From assembly GCF_001522545.3 (NCBI RefSeq), contig NC_031799.1, forward strand, positions 35,543,876 through 35,607,875: 64,000 nt of DNA, given 5' to 3'. Of this stretch, positions 1 to 11,632 are shown piece after piece. Position numbers and translations under genes: made by a program. Source of the DNA: Parus major (lineage: Eukaryota > Chordata > Aves > Passeriformes > Paridae). The notes beneath the pieces were generated by a model that was not told where the DNA came from, did no database searches, and saw only the letters and a program-made list of their open reading frames with translations. Within the stretch, counting starts at the first letter, position 1. Each line of letters starts with the position of its first letter.

Positions 1-1306
1 ATATAGTCTGGCATTAGGTACTGTGCTCAGAGAAAAACCCACTATTTATTTAGCCTAGCATTAATATTCCAGTGTTTCATAACCTTTCATTAGAACCCAT
101 GCATTTCTCTCATCTTTTGCCTTGCTCTAATCACGTATAAATTGGTACAGTGCAGTGTTTATCTTGCTAACTGCTACTCACTCAACAGAAATTAAGTGAT
201 TGCTTTCCTTTGTGATTTGTAAGCTCTTCCAGGCATAATTTTCCTTTCTGACAACCACCCAAATTCATTTGTTAACATAGCTCCTTTTGCAGAATAACTA
301 TTGATTTAGAAATTCCCAATTAGAAAATTTGTATCCCCACTTTATTTTATCTTGAATGTGAATGTAGCATGACTAATGTTCTGAAATCATAGCATCAGGT
401 CATATCATTTATTAACCTATAATGGGACTATTCATCTAGATCAGGAGAGAGGTAGAGAATATTTCTGTTGACTCAGACCTTCGACCACTGGCCAACAGTA
501 TTCCATAGACTGTCCTTGGTCACAGCATCACATTTTTCAGTGTGGCTCAGCATCTTGTGTCTGAAAATCTAATTTTTTTTTTGCCAGAGACTCAAAAAAT
601 ACTATTCTTTCTTTGAATATGTACTCTACTGATAGATCACAGTTTCACAGAGAAATCTTGGGGGTGCATTTATCAATAGTAAATGAATACATGTCAGGCA
701 GGATGGAATGATAGCCAATTGGCTCAAACCATCTAAAAGGTCATTAATTCACATTTCTATTAAAAAACTTGGCCCATGATATAAGCTGTGTAAAGGACTG
801 AGGACAGGGTAAAAAAATTAAGGAACTAAAACAATTATACCTGTCATTCTCTCAATTGCAGGTTTTTTACATATCGGCACAAGAGCTTTCCTTTTGTTGG
901 TATTCATCATTCTATGTCTGCAAAGAATCTTATATTCTCTGGAATTGATTCTTTTAATTTCCCATCATCTGGTCTTTGTGCACATTAGATATTATTTTGC
1001 TCATGTAGCTTGAGGCTAGTTTCAAATTGAGGAATGGCTATTAACAAAATGCAAGACTCCAATAGCTGCTTTCCTTGAAGTTTCATTCTGGAGGGAAAGA
1101 GAATTATGCTAATGAGAAAAGCTTTACCTCAAGCATCAACTCTGGCTTGGGAGATCAGGTATGAAAGGCCATTTCTTTTGCATCTAATTTTCTGGGAGAC
1201 ATGTTTAATTAGGGAAAGGAACTTAAGTGGAATCTACTCCTTTGCATCTTCTTCGCAAGGAGAACAGAGGCAATCTGACCAAAGGAGGTTAGTTTCATAG
1301 TTCTGA
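1..1306. other. Intergenic or intronic AT-rich DNA, no gene seen
   Basis: No recognisable repeat, exon or RNA gene was found. The only open frame here (64 codons from 1106) has no recognisable motif and runs into the low-complexity tract that follows. Confidence 0.6.
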
Positions 1307-1424
1307 GTTTGTTTTTGTTTTTGTTTTGGTTTGGAATGTTGTTGGGGTTTTTTTTTGTTGTTATTTTGTGTGTGTGTTTTTTATTTCTGTGGTTGTTTTG
1401 TTTTGTTTTTTGGGTTTTTTTTGT
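1307..1424. repeat. T/G-rich low-complexity tract
   Basis: Runs of T are broken by single or paired G (GTTTTT, GTTTTG, TGTGTGTG). The tract is purely compositional. It produces hydrophobic Phe/Leu/Val open frames on the plus strand and Lys/Asn-rich ones on the minus strand; neither is a gene. Confidence 0.85.
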
Positions 1425-3169
1425 AGTGCATATCTTTAATTCAGCAGTGATTGTACTATTACAGATATTGAGGGTGGACAAACACACTAGGTGAATGGGA
1501 CTACTTCTCTGGAAGCATGTTAGGGAGATGTACTGTATGAGTTAGTTAAAGGGAAGCACAGGTGAGGGTACATTGGGAGTATTCGTGGAGCTAAGGAACC
1601 AAGCATGCTCTTTGTGGTGGCTCCAGAAGTCCAAGCAGAATACTCTGAGATAACTGGCTATATTTTCCTGGGTGTCTTAATTGTGAACAAGGACTTAGAA
1701 GGCAAAGCCTGGCCATTGGCAACCCTCCATTCTTGTCCCATGAGATGGGACTGAAAATTGACTACATGAAGGTTTTTTCTAAATGGCATAACTTGGAGAG
1801 AGTTGAGGCACTTGAAATTAATCTGGTGACACTGGCACATGACACAACACTTAAGTTCCCATAAATCCCCTATTTTGGTAGACCTTTTTCATATTTCTCC
1901 TTTTTTAATGTTGCCATTGGAGCAAATCATATTCAAGGTAGGCTGATATGAAGTATTTTATTACTTTTTTCTGCACAGTTTTGTTATTTCATAAAATACC
2001 TTTTGCTGTTATTTCGAATAATAAATTTAGAAAGGGGAACACTAATTTTGGGTTTTCTTGCTATACTAATGTACAAGCTTCTTATTTAGGAAATCCAATC
2101 TGAGTTTGAATGCTTCAAAAGAACTATGTCATCATATTTAGGCCAGTTATTTGTCTAATAGTTACTAACTTAGTGAAATGATAATCAGCCCAGCAAACAA
2201 AGTTCAAACAAAGGGAACTGCTCCATCTAGAGTTCCATCTTGCACATAAAATGATTAAATATTTTCATCAATGATTTTACTGGCTGTCATGGCCTGTTCC
2301 AGTAGCTCTCTGACTTCATTATTTCAATAATTTAAGAATATTAAATCTACCAGCAATCTTAGAAATGGTGGTTTGTGGGATTTGGTGATCTCAAAGTATT
2401 TATAAATATCTGAGGGAAAGGCATGCACGTAACAAAGACAACTAATTTTGCAGTAGTTTATCACATGAAATTTTTTTCCAGAGGTGAAGTGCTCAGATTC
2501 TGCTTTAAAACCTGAAGATGGTATTCCTGTGATCATTAGTCCTGTGATGAGTATTCCAGTAATTCTATCAAAGTTAGTCTAAATCCAGTACAAATTTCTG
2601 AAAACACTTATTTAACATGTAAATTCTGGTGGGAAGAGTTCCTCAGCATATAAAGGTATTACCAAAAACCAAACTGAGTTATACATATATAACTTGCTTT
2701 TAATGTATTCGAAGTTCTTTAGGTTTTGTATTCAAATATCATCCCCATATTGGCCTTCTCCTGATTTACTTTGTTCTGCTCAGCATATCTGAACATCTTT
2801 CTCACTAACGTATTTAATTTTTCCAAACTGAGAGAACATCAAACAATATTTTTTAGATTTCTGCTCTCACTTACCTCTCTCTCCTCTATAAGTTTTTCTC
2901 TTCACTTTCCTTTTCCTCCAGTACATTTTTCAAATTAGATAGTCAAAACTGAATGGATTCAGTTGAGATTCAAAGTGAGAAAACTGGTAATCACATTTGA
3001 ATTATTCAAATCTTGTGCAATGCTGCATCAAGGCAATAATTTTAGAAGACGTCTTTGTACAAATCAAAAAACCTAGTAGGTAAAAAGATCTCGCTAGAGA
3101 AAAAATGCATAAAAATATATCAGTGTTCAGTACAAGCTGAGAATTGAGGGGTGGGAAAATATGAGGCTT
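1425..3169. other. AT-rich DNA, no gene seen
   Basis: No repeat family, splice-flanked exon or RNA gene recognised. Short open frames (60-70 codons, minus strand) have compositions expected of random AT-rich sequence. Confidence 0.55.
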
Positions 3170-3610
3170 ATGCCAGCCAAGCCATGACAGCCACCTTTCT
3201 GCCTGCTGTCAGCCCACGCAAACAAGACATGGTCTAAGCTGATTTAGCCCAGTCAAGCTGAACTGAATTACTCTGCAGCTGCAAAGAGCTATCTGTGTGT
3301 GAGCAGTAACCACAGAGCAGCTACAAATGAGCGCTTGTTTGCATTTGTCAATCACAGTGCTAAGTACAGCGAAGGCAACTTCTCTGCTGAGTCAGCTCGC
3401 CTGCTGTGCGCGCAGCTCTGCTCTCGCCACACTGCTGCTGCTGCTGCTGTCCCTGGCTTAGAGCTCCCTTCTGTCATAATGCCGCTGCACAGCAGCTCCC
3501 CAAGCCCTGCACCTCCTGATCTGACAGCCTTACTTTATTGGGTCTTATCACAGTGGGACTGGGGTTCAAGACAGGGCTCTGAGTCCATTCTGGAGGTGGG
3601 AAAGAGTACG
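3170..3610. promoter_or_regulatory. GC-richer island, candidate regulatory element
   Basis: This segment is clearly richer in G+C than its surroundings and carries several CpGs. It holds a near-perfect T-MARE/AP-1 palindrome, TGCTGAGTCAGCT (3385-3397; family consensus TGCTGAGTCAGCA). It also holds TGTCAATCA (3346-3354), which is close to a PBX-MEIS/PREP site on the minus strand, and a TTTGCAT half octamer just before that. An inverted pair TGACAGC (3185-3191) / GCTGTCA (3205-3211) matches MEIS/TGIF cores, and there is a short CTG run near 3431-3446. The motifs are seen in the sequence; enhancer or promoter function is inference. A 107-codon open frame (3299-3622) crosses it, but it is Ser/Ala/Pro-biased with no recognisable domain. 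The segment could also be an unrecognised repeat or a 5' exon. Confidence 0.3.
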
Positions 3611-3963
3611 GTCCAAAAATAAAGAGGAAAAAGGCCATGTGAACTCTCTTCAGTGTGAAAGTAGAAGATGAATGACAAATACACCTACTGGATTAAATCT
3701 CCTAAATTTTAAAAGGGCCCAGGTGTTCAAGCAGAGAGATATCAAAGTGTCTCTTTAAGTTTTCTAAATGCCTGAGGCCTGATGCGAGTCAAAGTGATTA
3801 TTCTAAAACACTGTACACAATGTTATTCATAGCAAAGACATCTCGTCTTGGATTCAGACTCTTGAACAGATACTCATAAGATATACAATTAAAAGTTGTG
3901 CAGCACTTCTCACACTTTTTAATCTGTTCTTAATTGAACTCAATGAATCGGATATAGATACCT

Positions 3964-4140
3964 GTGCTGGTTTTAACACCAGCAGGAAATCAAACTCCAA
4001 ATAAGTCATTCCCCTTCCCCTCTTCCTTCTGGTAAGACAGGGACAAAAAAGCAGAGACTATGGGTTGAGATAAAAATTTACTAAAAGCACAAAGGAATGG
4101 AATAAGACACAATTGCAGCAGAAATATTAATAGAAAAAAA
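3964..4140 (-). mobile_element. Possible endogenous-retrovirus LTR remnant
   Basis: The segment starts TGCTGGTTTTAACACCAGCA. It runs through a pyrimidine-rich part into GGTTGAGATAAAAATTTACT, a layout like the ends of passerine ERV LTRs read from the minus strand. The far end is lost in a TA tract, and no target-site duplication could be identified. The assignment rests on remembered resemblance only, so other origins are possible. Confidence 0.35.
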
Positions 4141-4144
4141 AAGA

Positions 4145-4205
4145 ATATATATGATCACATATATATATATATATGATCATAACTATATATATATATATAT
4201 ATATT
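4145..4205. repeat. (TA)n microsatellite
   Basis: Two TA arrays are separated by TGATCA-containing interruptions (TATATGATCATAACTATA). The block is nearly self-complementary and likely variable in length. Confidence 0.9.
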
Positions 4206-4390
4206 GAGCAAAAGGTGTTTTAGCCTCAAAAAGGGATTCACCACTGGGAACAAAACCAATATGATGGACAGCTCCTTCAGGTCCATGTGGTTTCCTCAGA
4301 CTGAGGCACTATGGTGACCACACAGTGCTAAACTCTGCCTGTTCTGTGTAATCCAGACAATGCCCCATCCATACCCACTGAATAAATATG

Positions 4391-4513
4391 GGGTGCCACA
4401 TCCCTTGAAGTCTTCGAGGTTGGGCTGAATCTGAGAAACCTGATCTAGTGAAATGTGATGATCTTTAAGGTGCCTTCTAACCCAAACCATTCTGTGATTA
4501 TATGATTTTATGA
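4391..4513 (+). mobile_element. CR1 LINE, short 3'-end fragment
   Basis: It carries the conserved CR1 3' end: GATCTTTAAGGTGCCTTC, then CTAACCCAAACC, then three degenerate 8-mers (4489-4496, 4497-4504, 4505-4512) related to ATTCTATG. It is severely 5'-truncated, as is usual for target-primed reverse transcription, and has a small internal deletion before the GATCTTTAAGG block. It is non-coding. The clear tail fixes the orientation. Confidence 0.9.
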
Positions 4514-6288
4514 ATTATACCCTAGGCAAGAATTATCTGACCAACCTTTACAATCTTTCCACAAACAAAATTGAAAATGCCTTAAGCTTTGCTTCTCTCT
4601 CTCAGGGTCATTGGCTAGTAAAAAAAGCATGCAGACTACTCAAGATAAAATGGCAAGGATTCCACCAAAGACTGAAATATGCAAATTGTTCTTCAGTGTT
4701 TCCATGGAATATTTATTAATAACCTATTTTATATGCCGAGTAAAAATCAAGTATTAATTTTATTTAAATACACATTTTCTATTGCAAGAGTAGGTATTTG
4801 AGAATTCCAGAGGAATTAAGAGAAAAAGAGAATTCACCCTACTCCTGTTTAATTCTAAGTAAAAAAAAGTCAAGTGGAATGTTCATGTTTTTCTTGGAAT
4901 TATTCTATTATGGATATCTCTTAACATATTCACAAAGGAACATGTACAAATCAATAACCAGGAGAAAGTAGGAAAAGATAGTATGACACTTTAACAGGAC
5001 TGACAGAACTGGGCAAGTCATGCTTAGATGCCCAGGCAAATAACAACAGCCTGAATTTTTTCTCTTCTTTTAAATTTAGCTTACTCTACACTAGATCAAA
5101 ATACTGCCTGGAAAAATGCTAGCCTGTGGTCCTTTACAGATAATGTCATTGAGGTTTCAAGGAACTTTTGCAATAAAACACAAAAATTATCTGCAGTTGA
5201 GCCTACTTGCATCATATTTGTATCATGAAGTAGTGCCACAAGTGAAGGAAAGCACTCACACACTGGTCTTAATATATTGCCAAAACGAAAGCACTCACAC
5301 ACTGGTCTTAATATATTGCCAAAACTGTGCTGAGGAACCCAGCTGGCAGACTGGGTTTCCTTAAAGTACAAACCAGAAAGGTCTGTGTAAGAAAGAATCC
5401 CATAGGCAACTCTGTGAAGTTGCTTGCAGTTGTAAAATATGCCTGGTTTCCTGGCTCAGAGACAAGGTTCAGGTGAGGCTCAGACCTCAATGTCCCTCTG
5501 GGAGAGTATTGCTTCCCCTGAAAATAGGTTCTAAGACTTTTGAGAATATGTTCAAATAGACTGGGAGCTGCCTCACCAGTTAAAATGTCTAGTTTATAAA
5601 GAATACTTCAGGCTTCGCTTAACTCTGAAATACATCCACTTCAACCACCCTATCATTCCACAAAGCATCTACTTCAACTTGACACTGAGATATATACAGG
5701 GCACATTTTAAAGTGACACTTTTCAGTAATTCAGTTCTAAATAAAGTCATTATTATGGGCAGTGAACCCAGGAGGGAAGTTCACTGTAATTTGATCCTCC
5801 TCTACTAATTGAATTATTCTTTTTCAGCTGTTCATTTAATCTTTGATACTTATTTTGACATTACCAGTGGGTGAAGATTGGAACCCTCTCCCAGCTCAGG
5901 TAAAAATAAGCCTTTCAAATATCTTTTACAGTCACTAGCACATTCTCTAGTAATAGCCAATAAATATACATAAAAAGAAGTAGCAATGAGCCTGAGGAAA
6001 TACAGGCATGGGCTGTATATATTAAATCTCTGGGTCACAAGTTCCCCACCCTTGTGGTTCATGGTAGAGAAAGAATTATTGATGATTGCTACCAATTGGG
6101 TTACTAAACCTGCAAATTAATCCCACTTTGAACTCTACTTGGTATTCTGTAGGTAAGCACACTTAAGAAAACAGAATTAATAAACACAATGAAGGAAATG
6201 TACCGTAGATGTATGCATCCACAGTGGGCAGCTGCAGTATGATTATCACTATGTCAGTGCAATTATCAGAGCGCTCATCTGCTGAAAG
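4514..6288. other. AT-rich DNA, no gene seen
   Basis: Apart from the 39-bp duplication listed separately, no repeat family, exon or RNA gene was recognised. The open frames of 60-91 codons at 5096-5490 owe part of their length to the duplication, because 39 is a multiple of three. Confidence 0.55.
5248..5325. repeat. Perfect 39-bp tandem duplication
   Basis: Two adjacent identical copies (5248-5286 and 5287-5325) begin GAAAGCACTCACACACTGGT and end GCCAAAAC. The absence of any mismatch suggests a recent event or a polymorphic locus. Confidence 0.97.
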
Positions 6289-7136
6289 GTGGGAGGGGTG
6301 TGCAGAGGAATCTGTACAGGCTGGACCGACGGGCCAAGAAGAAGCTGTGTGAGGTTCAACAAGGCGAACCTGCCCTCAGGTCACAACAGTCCTATGCTGG
6401 ACCACAGGCTGGGGGCAGAGTGGCTGGAAAGCTGCCTGGGGGAAGAGGACCTGGGGATGTTGATGACAGCAGCTGAATGTGAGCCAGCATGTGCCCAGGT
6501 GCCCAAGAAGGCAATGGCATCCTGGCTCATGTCAGAAGCAGTTATGGCCACGAAGACCAGTGCAGTGATTGTCCCTCTGCACCCAGCATAGGTGAGGCAA
6601 CACACTCAATATCCTGTGTTCAGCTCTGGGCCCCTCAATTCCAGAAAGACATGGTGCTGGAGCACATCCAGAGAAGGGCAACAGAACTGTTTGAAAGTTT
6701 GGAGCACAAGTCACATGAGGAATGGCTGATGGAGGTGGTGGTGTTCAGTTGGAAGAAGAGAAGACTGAGGGGAGACCTTATGTCTTTTTCCAAGTATCTG
6801 AAAGGAGGGTGTGGCAAAATAGTCTCTTCTCCCAGGCAACAGTGACAGGAAGTGAGAGGAAGTGGCCTCACTCTGTGCCAGGGGAGCTTTAGATTAGGGA
6901 GGACATCAGGAAGAATTTCTTCACTGAAAGAGAAGGATTAAGGATTAGGAGAAGGTTAAGGATTGCAATGGGCTTCCCCAGGAGGTGGTGGAGTCACTGT
7001 CCCTGGAAGTGTTCAAGTAATGACTGGACATGCTACTTATTGCTACATTTTGGTTGACATGGTAGCGTTTGGCCAAGGGTTGGATTCAGTGATGTTGAAG
7101 GTCTTTTCCAACCATAATGGTTCTGTGATTCCATAA
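6289..7136 (+). mobile_element. CR1 LINE, 5'-truncated
   Basis: The fragment covers the last part of CR1 ORF2 and the 3' untranslated region. Diagnostic blocks are CAGGCTGGACCGACGGGCC near 6320, GGAGCACATCCAGAGAAGGGC near 6660, and the closing TGAAGGTCTTTTCCAACC followed by a decayed 8-mer tail (GGTTCTGTGATTCCATAA). The body diverges from the usual CR1 sequence by many substitutions and small indels, so the copy is old and dead. It is truncated at its 5' end downstream of the reverse-transcriptase catalytic region. Confidence 0.93.
6340..6840 (+). pseudogene. CR1 ORF2 C-terminal relic
   Basis: Translation gives the C-terminal part of CR1 ORF2, after the reverse transcriptase. RLGAEWLES and EEDLGML appear in one frame. 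WAPQFQKDMVLEHIQRRAT and KRRLRGDLM..YLKGG appear in another frame from about 6590. The switch of frame midway and the lack of the upstream RT mark it as a broken copy. No host function is implied. Confidence 0.85.
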
Positions 7137-8913
7137 TAATATTCCCCCTACATACTACAAAGAGGATGAAAATGTTTACTGGATGTGCGACCAGATACTG
7201 CTTTAAAAAAAGTGAATGGCAACCAAGGAAACAGAAGTTTTCAACAACAGGAGTTATGTATTTGACTCAGGTGATACCAATATTGCATGAGAAGCAGGAG
7301 TTTAGCAGTGGGGAACTGTCACTGGGAATGTGGTCATGGGTGCTGTTGGGAGGACCCTAAGCACTTTGTGGCTCACAGTAACCTATTGCCATATTAGCTC
7401 TGGTGAGAGCCAAAACACCTGTGGTTTTGTCCACATGGCTTCACAGTCCAAGGCTGCAGGTTGTGTATGCATGGCATTGCCAACTCATTGTTAACATATT
7501 ACCAGTTCATCATGCTCATCACTAGTCCTGTAATACCAGGGTTCTTTTAAACACCAGATTCATATACAATTCTAGAAATATCTATGATATTAGAACCATA
7601 GCTTAAAAATATAACAGGGTACTAGCCTTCTATGTTTATGAATAAAAGTTCAAAAGGCTAGTGTTAGAAGTTACAGGTCAAAAAATAAGGAAAAATGTCC
7701 AGTTAGTTATCTATAAACCCAAGAATTTTAAAGTAGAATTTATTTTGGGGTATCCTAAGAGAAAGATAAACAATATAAAATGAAGAAATAATTCATTGCA
7801 ATTCTGTATTCATTATCCTGCATAATGTGTGATATCTTTCTTCTTTACATTCATGAATTTTTGGGATTTTCAAGGCAATTTAATCTCATACAGATTGAAG
7901 AGGAAATGAGTGTCAGTTTTACCCTTTGAGAAAGGATAACAAATAATCTACCACCAACACTTTTCACACCATGTAACATTTTTAGAATTTGTTCCATGCT
8001 GGTATACAGTTGCCTTTATTCATCTTAACTTAGAGCACCTGTTGCATATACCAAGTTTTACATTTACGTGTTCACAGCCCAAGACTGCCAGTCTTTGAAC
8101 AGCCTCTCTACTGTAAAAGAAGACTGATGAAAATGCCTGCAAGCAATTAGCAGGACTCTCTATTCATAGTGTCAGCAACATCAATTTTCTCATTGCTAGT
8201 AGAAAAACTGAGTTTGATGTAAACTGAACAAGATCTGTGACTGCTCAGCCTTGCACTAAATGGACCTTAAGAGTATTATTATTATAACCTTGGCATATGC
8301 ATCAAAGTCTTTGTGCAAGGCAACTGCGAATGCAGTACTAGATTTAAATAAATGTCATACTTCCCAATGTCAGTTAATCATTTTGCAGTTCCTTGCAGTT
8401 CTGCTTACTGTAATGTGTTTCAGCAACAGCTAAAATTATAAATTCATGCCTCCCACCTTTTATTTGAAATATGTCAGACATATTGTAGACCTTCTTGAGT
8501 TTGAAACTCTGGTGTAATCATCTCACATAAACTACTCTGAGTAATTTGTACTGTTCAGGAAAAACAAACACATGTATTGATGCAGCATGTTTGAAACGTT
8601 TAAACTTGTCATCTTAAAACAAATTATAGCAAATGGTTACCAAGAAAATAATGAAAAAATATTTAAAAAAACCCAAACAGCCAATCAATTGCAAAAGATG
8701 TTTTTTGGACAAGGAGTACAATGTAAAATTTGATTTCATAAAAATGACATACCACTGATCCCAGGAGGCCAGATGACATACATTCAAAAGTATCAAGCCT
8801 GTAATACTAGATTTTTTTAACATTTGTAAAATTCCACACAGACCACCTGCATAATCAAATATCTCATTCTTGGTATCAAAATCAAAATGCTGAAAATTAA
8901 GGATAAACTTGAG
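7137..8913. other. AT-rich DNA, no gene seen
   Basis: No repeat family, exon or RNA gene recognised. The 69-77-codon minus-strand frames at 8614-9050 show no family motif. Confidence 0.5.
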
Positions 8914-9983
8914 TGTATTGGTTTTGCATGGCCAAGCTGTGGTAATGATGGGGCTGCAGGGATGGCTTCTGTGAAGAGATGCCAGGTCTGGGAGAGCCAG
9001 TCCCTGACAGCTCCAGAGTTGAACATTCCCTTGTCAAAGGCTGGGCCCAATCAGAAACGGTGATAACGACTCTGTGGTAACATGTTTAAGAAAAGCAACA
9101 AAATTCCCCCATTATTGCTCATATATAGTTGTGGCCAGAGAAGAGTGGGGTGAGAACACACGAGAAAAACAACCCTGCAGACACTAAGGTCAGCAAAGAA
9201 GGAGCTGAGGTTCCATTTCACCATGGTGAAGCAGCTGTGCCCCTGTAGCCCATGGAGGACCACAAAGCTACAGAAATCCACCTGCAGCCCATGGAGGAGG
9301 CCTAGGCTGGAGCAGGTGGATGCCTGAGAACAGATTGAGATTCTGTGGGAAATCTGTGCTGGAGCAGGCTCCTGGCTGGGACTTGCAGACTTTTGGAGAG
9401 AGGAGTCCATGATGGAGCAGATTTCCTGGTATGATTTGTGACTGTCTGGAAAACCCACACTGGAGCAGCCTTCTTTTGGGCCTTGAAGGACTGAACCCTG
9501 AGGTAGAGTGAACCATGTCGAACTAAAGAAGTTCCTGAAGAGCTGTTGCTGTTTGGATGGACTCAAATTGGAGAAGTTCATGTAAAACTGTCTCCTGTGT
9601 GAAGGATCCCATGCTGGAGCAGGGGAAGGATTCCTCTCCCAAAGCCGTGATAGAAACAATGTGTAATGAATGGACTATAACCCCTGTTTCCCACCTCCCT
9701 GCACCACTGGGGGTAGGAAGTAGAGCTGGGAAGGAGAGGTGTGTGGGGGGAAGGTGTTTTCAAAGTCTGTTTTAGCTTCTCATTATTACACTCTGATGGT
9801 GTTAGTAAGAAATTCAATAAATCCAGCCTGTTTTTATTGTGATAGTATTTTGCTTTGTGATAGTGAGTGATCTCTCCCAGTTCTTATCTCAACTCATAGA
9901 TTCTACATTTTCTCTCCCCTGCCCAGCTGCAGAGGGGAGGGATAGAGAGGCTTTGGTGGATGCCTGGAGTCCAGCTGGGGCCA
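8914..9983 (+). mobile_element. Solo-LTR-like avian endogenous retrovirus element
   Basis: The sequence matches the layout of an LTR family abundant in songbirds. It opens with TGTATTGGTTTTGCATGGCC. An AAGGCTGGGCCCAATCAG block follows, then AACATGTTTAAGAAAAGC as a possible core-promoter region near 9080. Between about 9290 and 9640 there is a series of loosely repeated CTGGAGCAG modules, and a polyadenylation signal AATAAA lies at 9816-9821. The end resembles GATAGAGAGGCTTTGGTGG...CCAGCTGGGGCCA. No gag, pol or env sequence adjoins it, so it is probably a solo LTR left by recombination. Flanking target duplications are not recognisable. Any transcripts would come from the LTR itself. The ends are approximate. 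Confidence 0.8.
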
Positions 9984-11100
9984 GAAAATTATTGCCTCTT
10001 TAACCCATCTATTGCTAATGTTTCACTTTGACAAATTCTGAACCAAACCCTTCAGAAGTTTTTCTGGGTAGCAAAGGTATTAACCCAAATTCAGCTCAAA
10101 GTGATGATGCTTTTGCCTCATATTGTCTGCCTAGTGTATCATGCCTTCAAAGGGTATGAGAGAAGGTAAGTGCACAGATGTGAATGAAAGAAAACATGAC
10201 TTCCCAGTTCCACATGTGGACAGAGATTGTGAAAGGTAGGATCTCCACAGATGTAAGCAGTTCAAAATACTGGTGGTATCCACCTAGTAATATGTTTCAT
10301 TTTATCTTTTGGTTATGGGATCTGAAATAGGAAGAGCAAAACCTGAGACAGTTTTACTCTCTTCCACTTAATCCTGATATTACCCTCCTTTTAAAGAAGA
10401 TTTACTATCATTTCACTGGAGCTGGACATGAGCTAGTGTACCAGAGCTCTCTGGTAAGAAAAGAAAAGAATGAAGAAATTAATAAATTAACATTAATTAA
10501 TATTAATAAAGAATAGAATTAATAAAGAAAAATATTCCTGTCCCAATCCTCTTTATTTCTTTCAGGAGTTTTGATCTGTACAGGGAGCTTTCCTGGAGTA
10601 GGCAAAATTACCTATCTTCCAGTGTATTATATAATACACAATGTCTTCTCCTTTTCTGGAGAGAGAATTGAGGTTGTTACAACTCAAAATAACAAAATTA
10701 TGATTCTTTTAGAAAATGCTTTCTAAAATGTGGATTTATAGTACAAAATATTGAAAAGAAATACGAATTAATCCATATGAACTCTGCCAAATGCACAGAG
10801 TTATAAGCACATGTAAGACAAAACCAGCCAGCATTCAGGAGACTTAAAAAGTTGCTTCCCACTAAAGTGAGTATCCATCATCTCAAGTTGGATGACTCAC
10901 AAACTGATAAATTGTGTTCTGGCTAATCTGCAGCATAAGTCTTGCCCTGCTTCCCTTCATTCACTGCTGAGTAATAAAGTATCCATATCCTTTTTTTTCT
11001 GTGTAGCTTTGTAAATCAAGCCAGAATCCCAATTTGCTCAGACTTGAAAATTTTGGCTTTTGCACTATAATTCCAGAGGATTTCAATATCCATTTCCATG
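9984..11100. other. AT-rich DNA, no gene seen
   Basis: Contains a TTAATTAA-like AT-rich patch near 10475-10530. No repeat family, exon or RNA gene was recognised otherwise. Confidence 0.5.
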
Positions 11101-11170
11101 AAAAAAAATAAAAATAAAAATAAAAATAAAAATAAAAATAAAAATAAAAATAAAAATAAAAATAAATAAA
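11101..11170. repeat. (AAAAAT)n hexanucleotide microsatellite
   Basis: About ten uninterrupted units of AAAAAT with T spaced every six bases, closing with two AAAT units. The near-perfect phase suggests a length-polymorphic locus. Confidence 0.97.
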
Positions 11171-11632
11171 TTTATGTGAGCAAGACTGTGCCCTCCTTTT
11201 TGCTATATCTGGAAATGTTCATTCTCTTTTTTCCTTCTTCTTTTTCTTGTTTACATGTAGACAGAGCTCTCTTTCAACAATTCTTATAACTTTATGACAG
11301 ATAGGAACTGTGATCAGAAAGAGTGAATGATTCCACTGAATTTTGATCTGATCTCATCTTTTCTTGTGTATGAACACAGAAAATCTGTGTTCAGAAAATC
11401 ATAATCAGAACACAGAAAATTATGCTTCTTTAAAAGATTTTATTCCTTGAAAAGTGCATCTTCACGTGGAGTGCATAAATATAAAGTAGTAAGATGTAAA
11501 CTTTCAGTCATAGGATTTTTTTCTAATTTATTATAATTTGAAGCTCATATTATTAACAGCATATACAAAGTATGTCATGATTTCTTCCTTACAGAAGTTG
11601 TAACAATTTTCACACTGATTATTAGTGACAGA
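11171..11632. other. AT-rich DNA, no gene seen
   Basis: Short direct repeats of AACACAGAAAAT occur near 11375-11420. Nothing else was recognised. Confidence 0.5.

Noticed and set aside
3299..3622. 107-codon frame over the GC-richer island
   Set aside because: The start context and composition are weak and no domain was recognised. The regulatory-looking motifs are a better reason to flag the segment, although a 5' exon cannot be excluded.
9051..9659. Longest open frame, 202 codons on the minus strand
   Set aside because: It lies wholly inside the plus-strand LTR-like element, is Ser/Leu/Pro-biased, and has no recognisable domain. It is an antisense shadow of a repeat.
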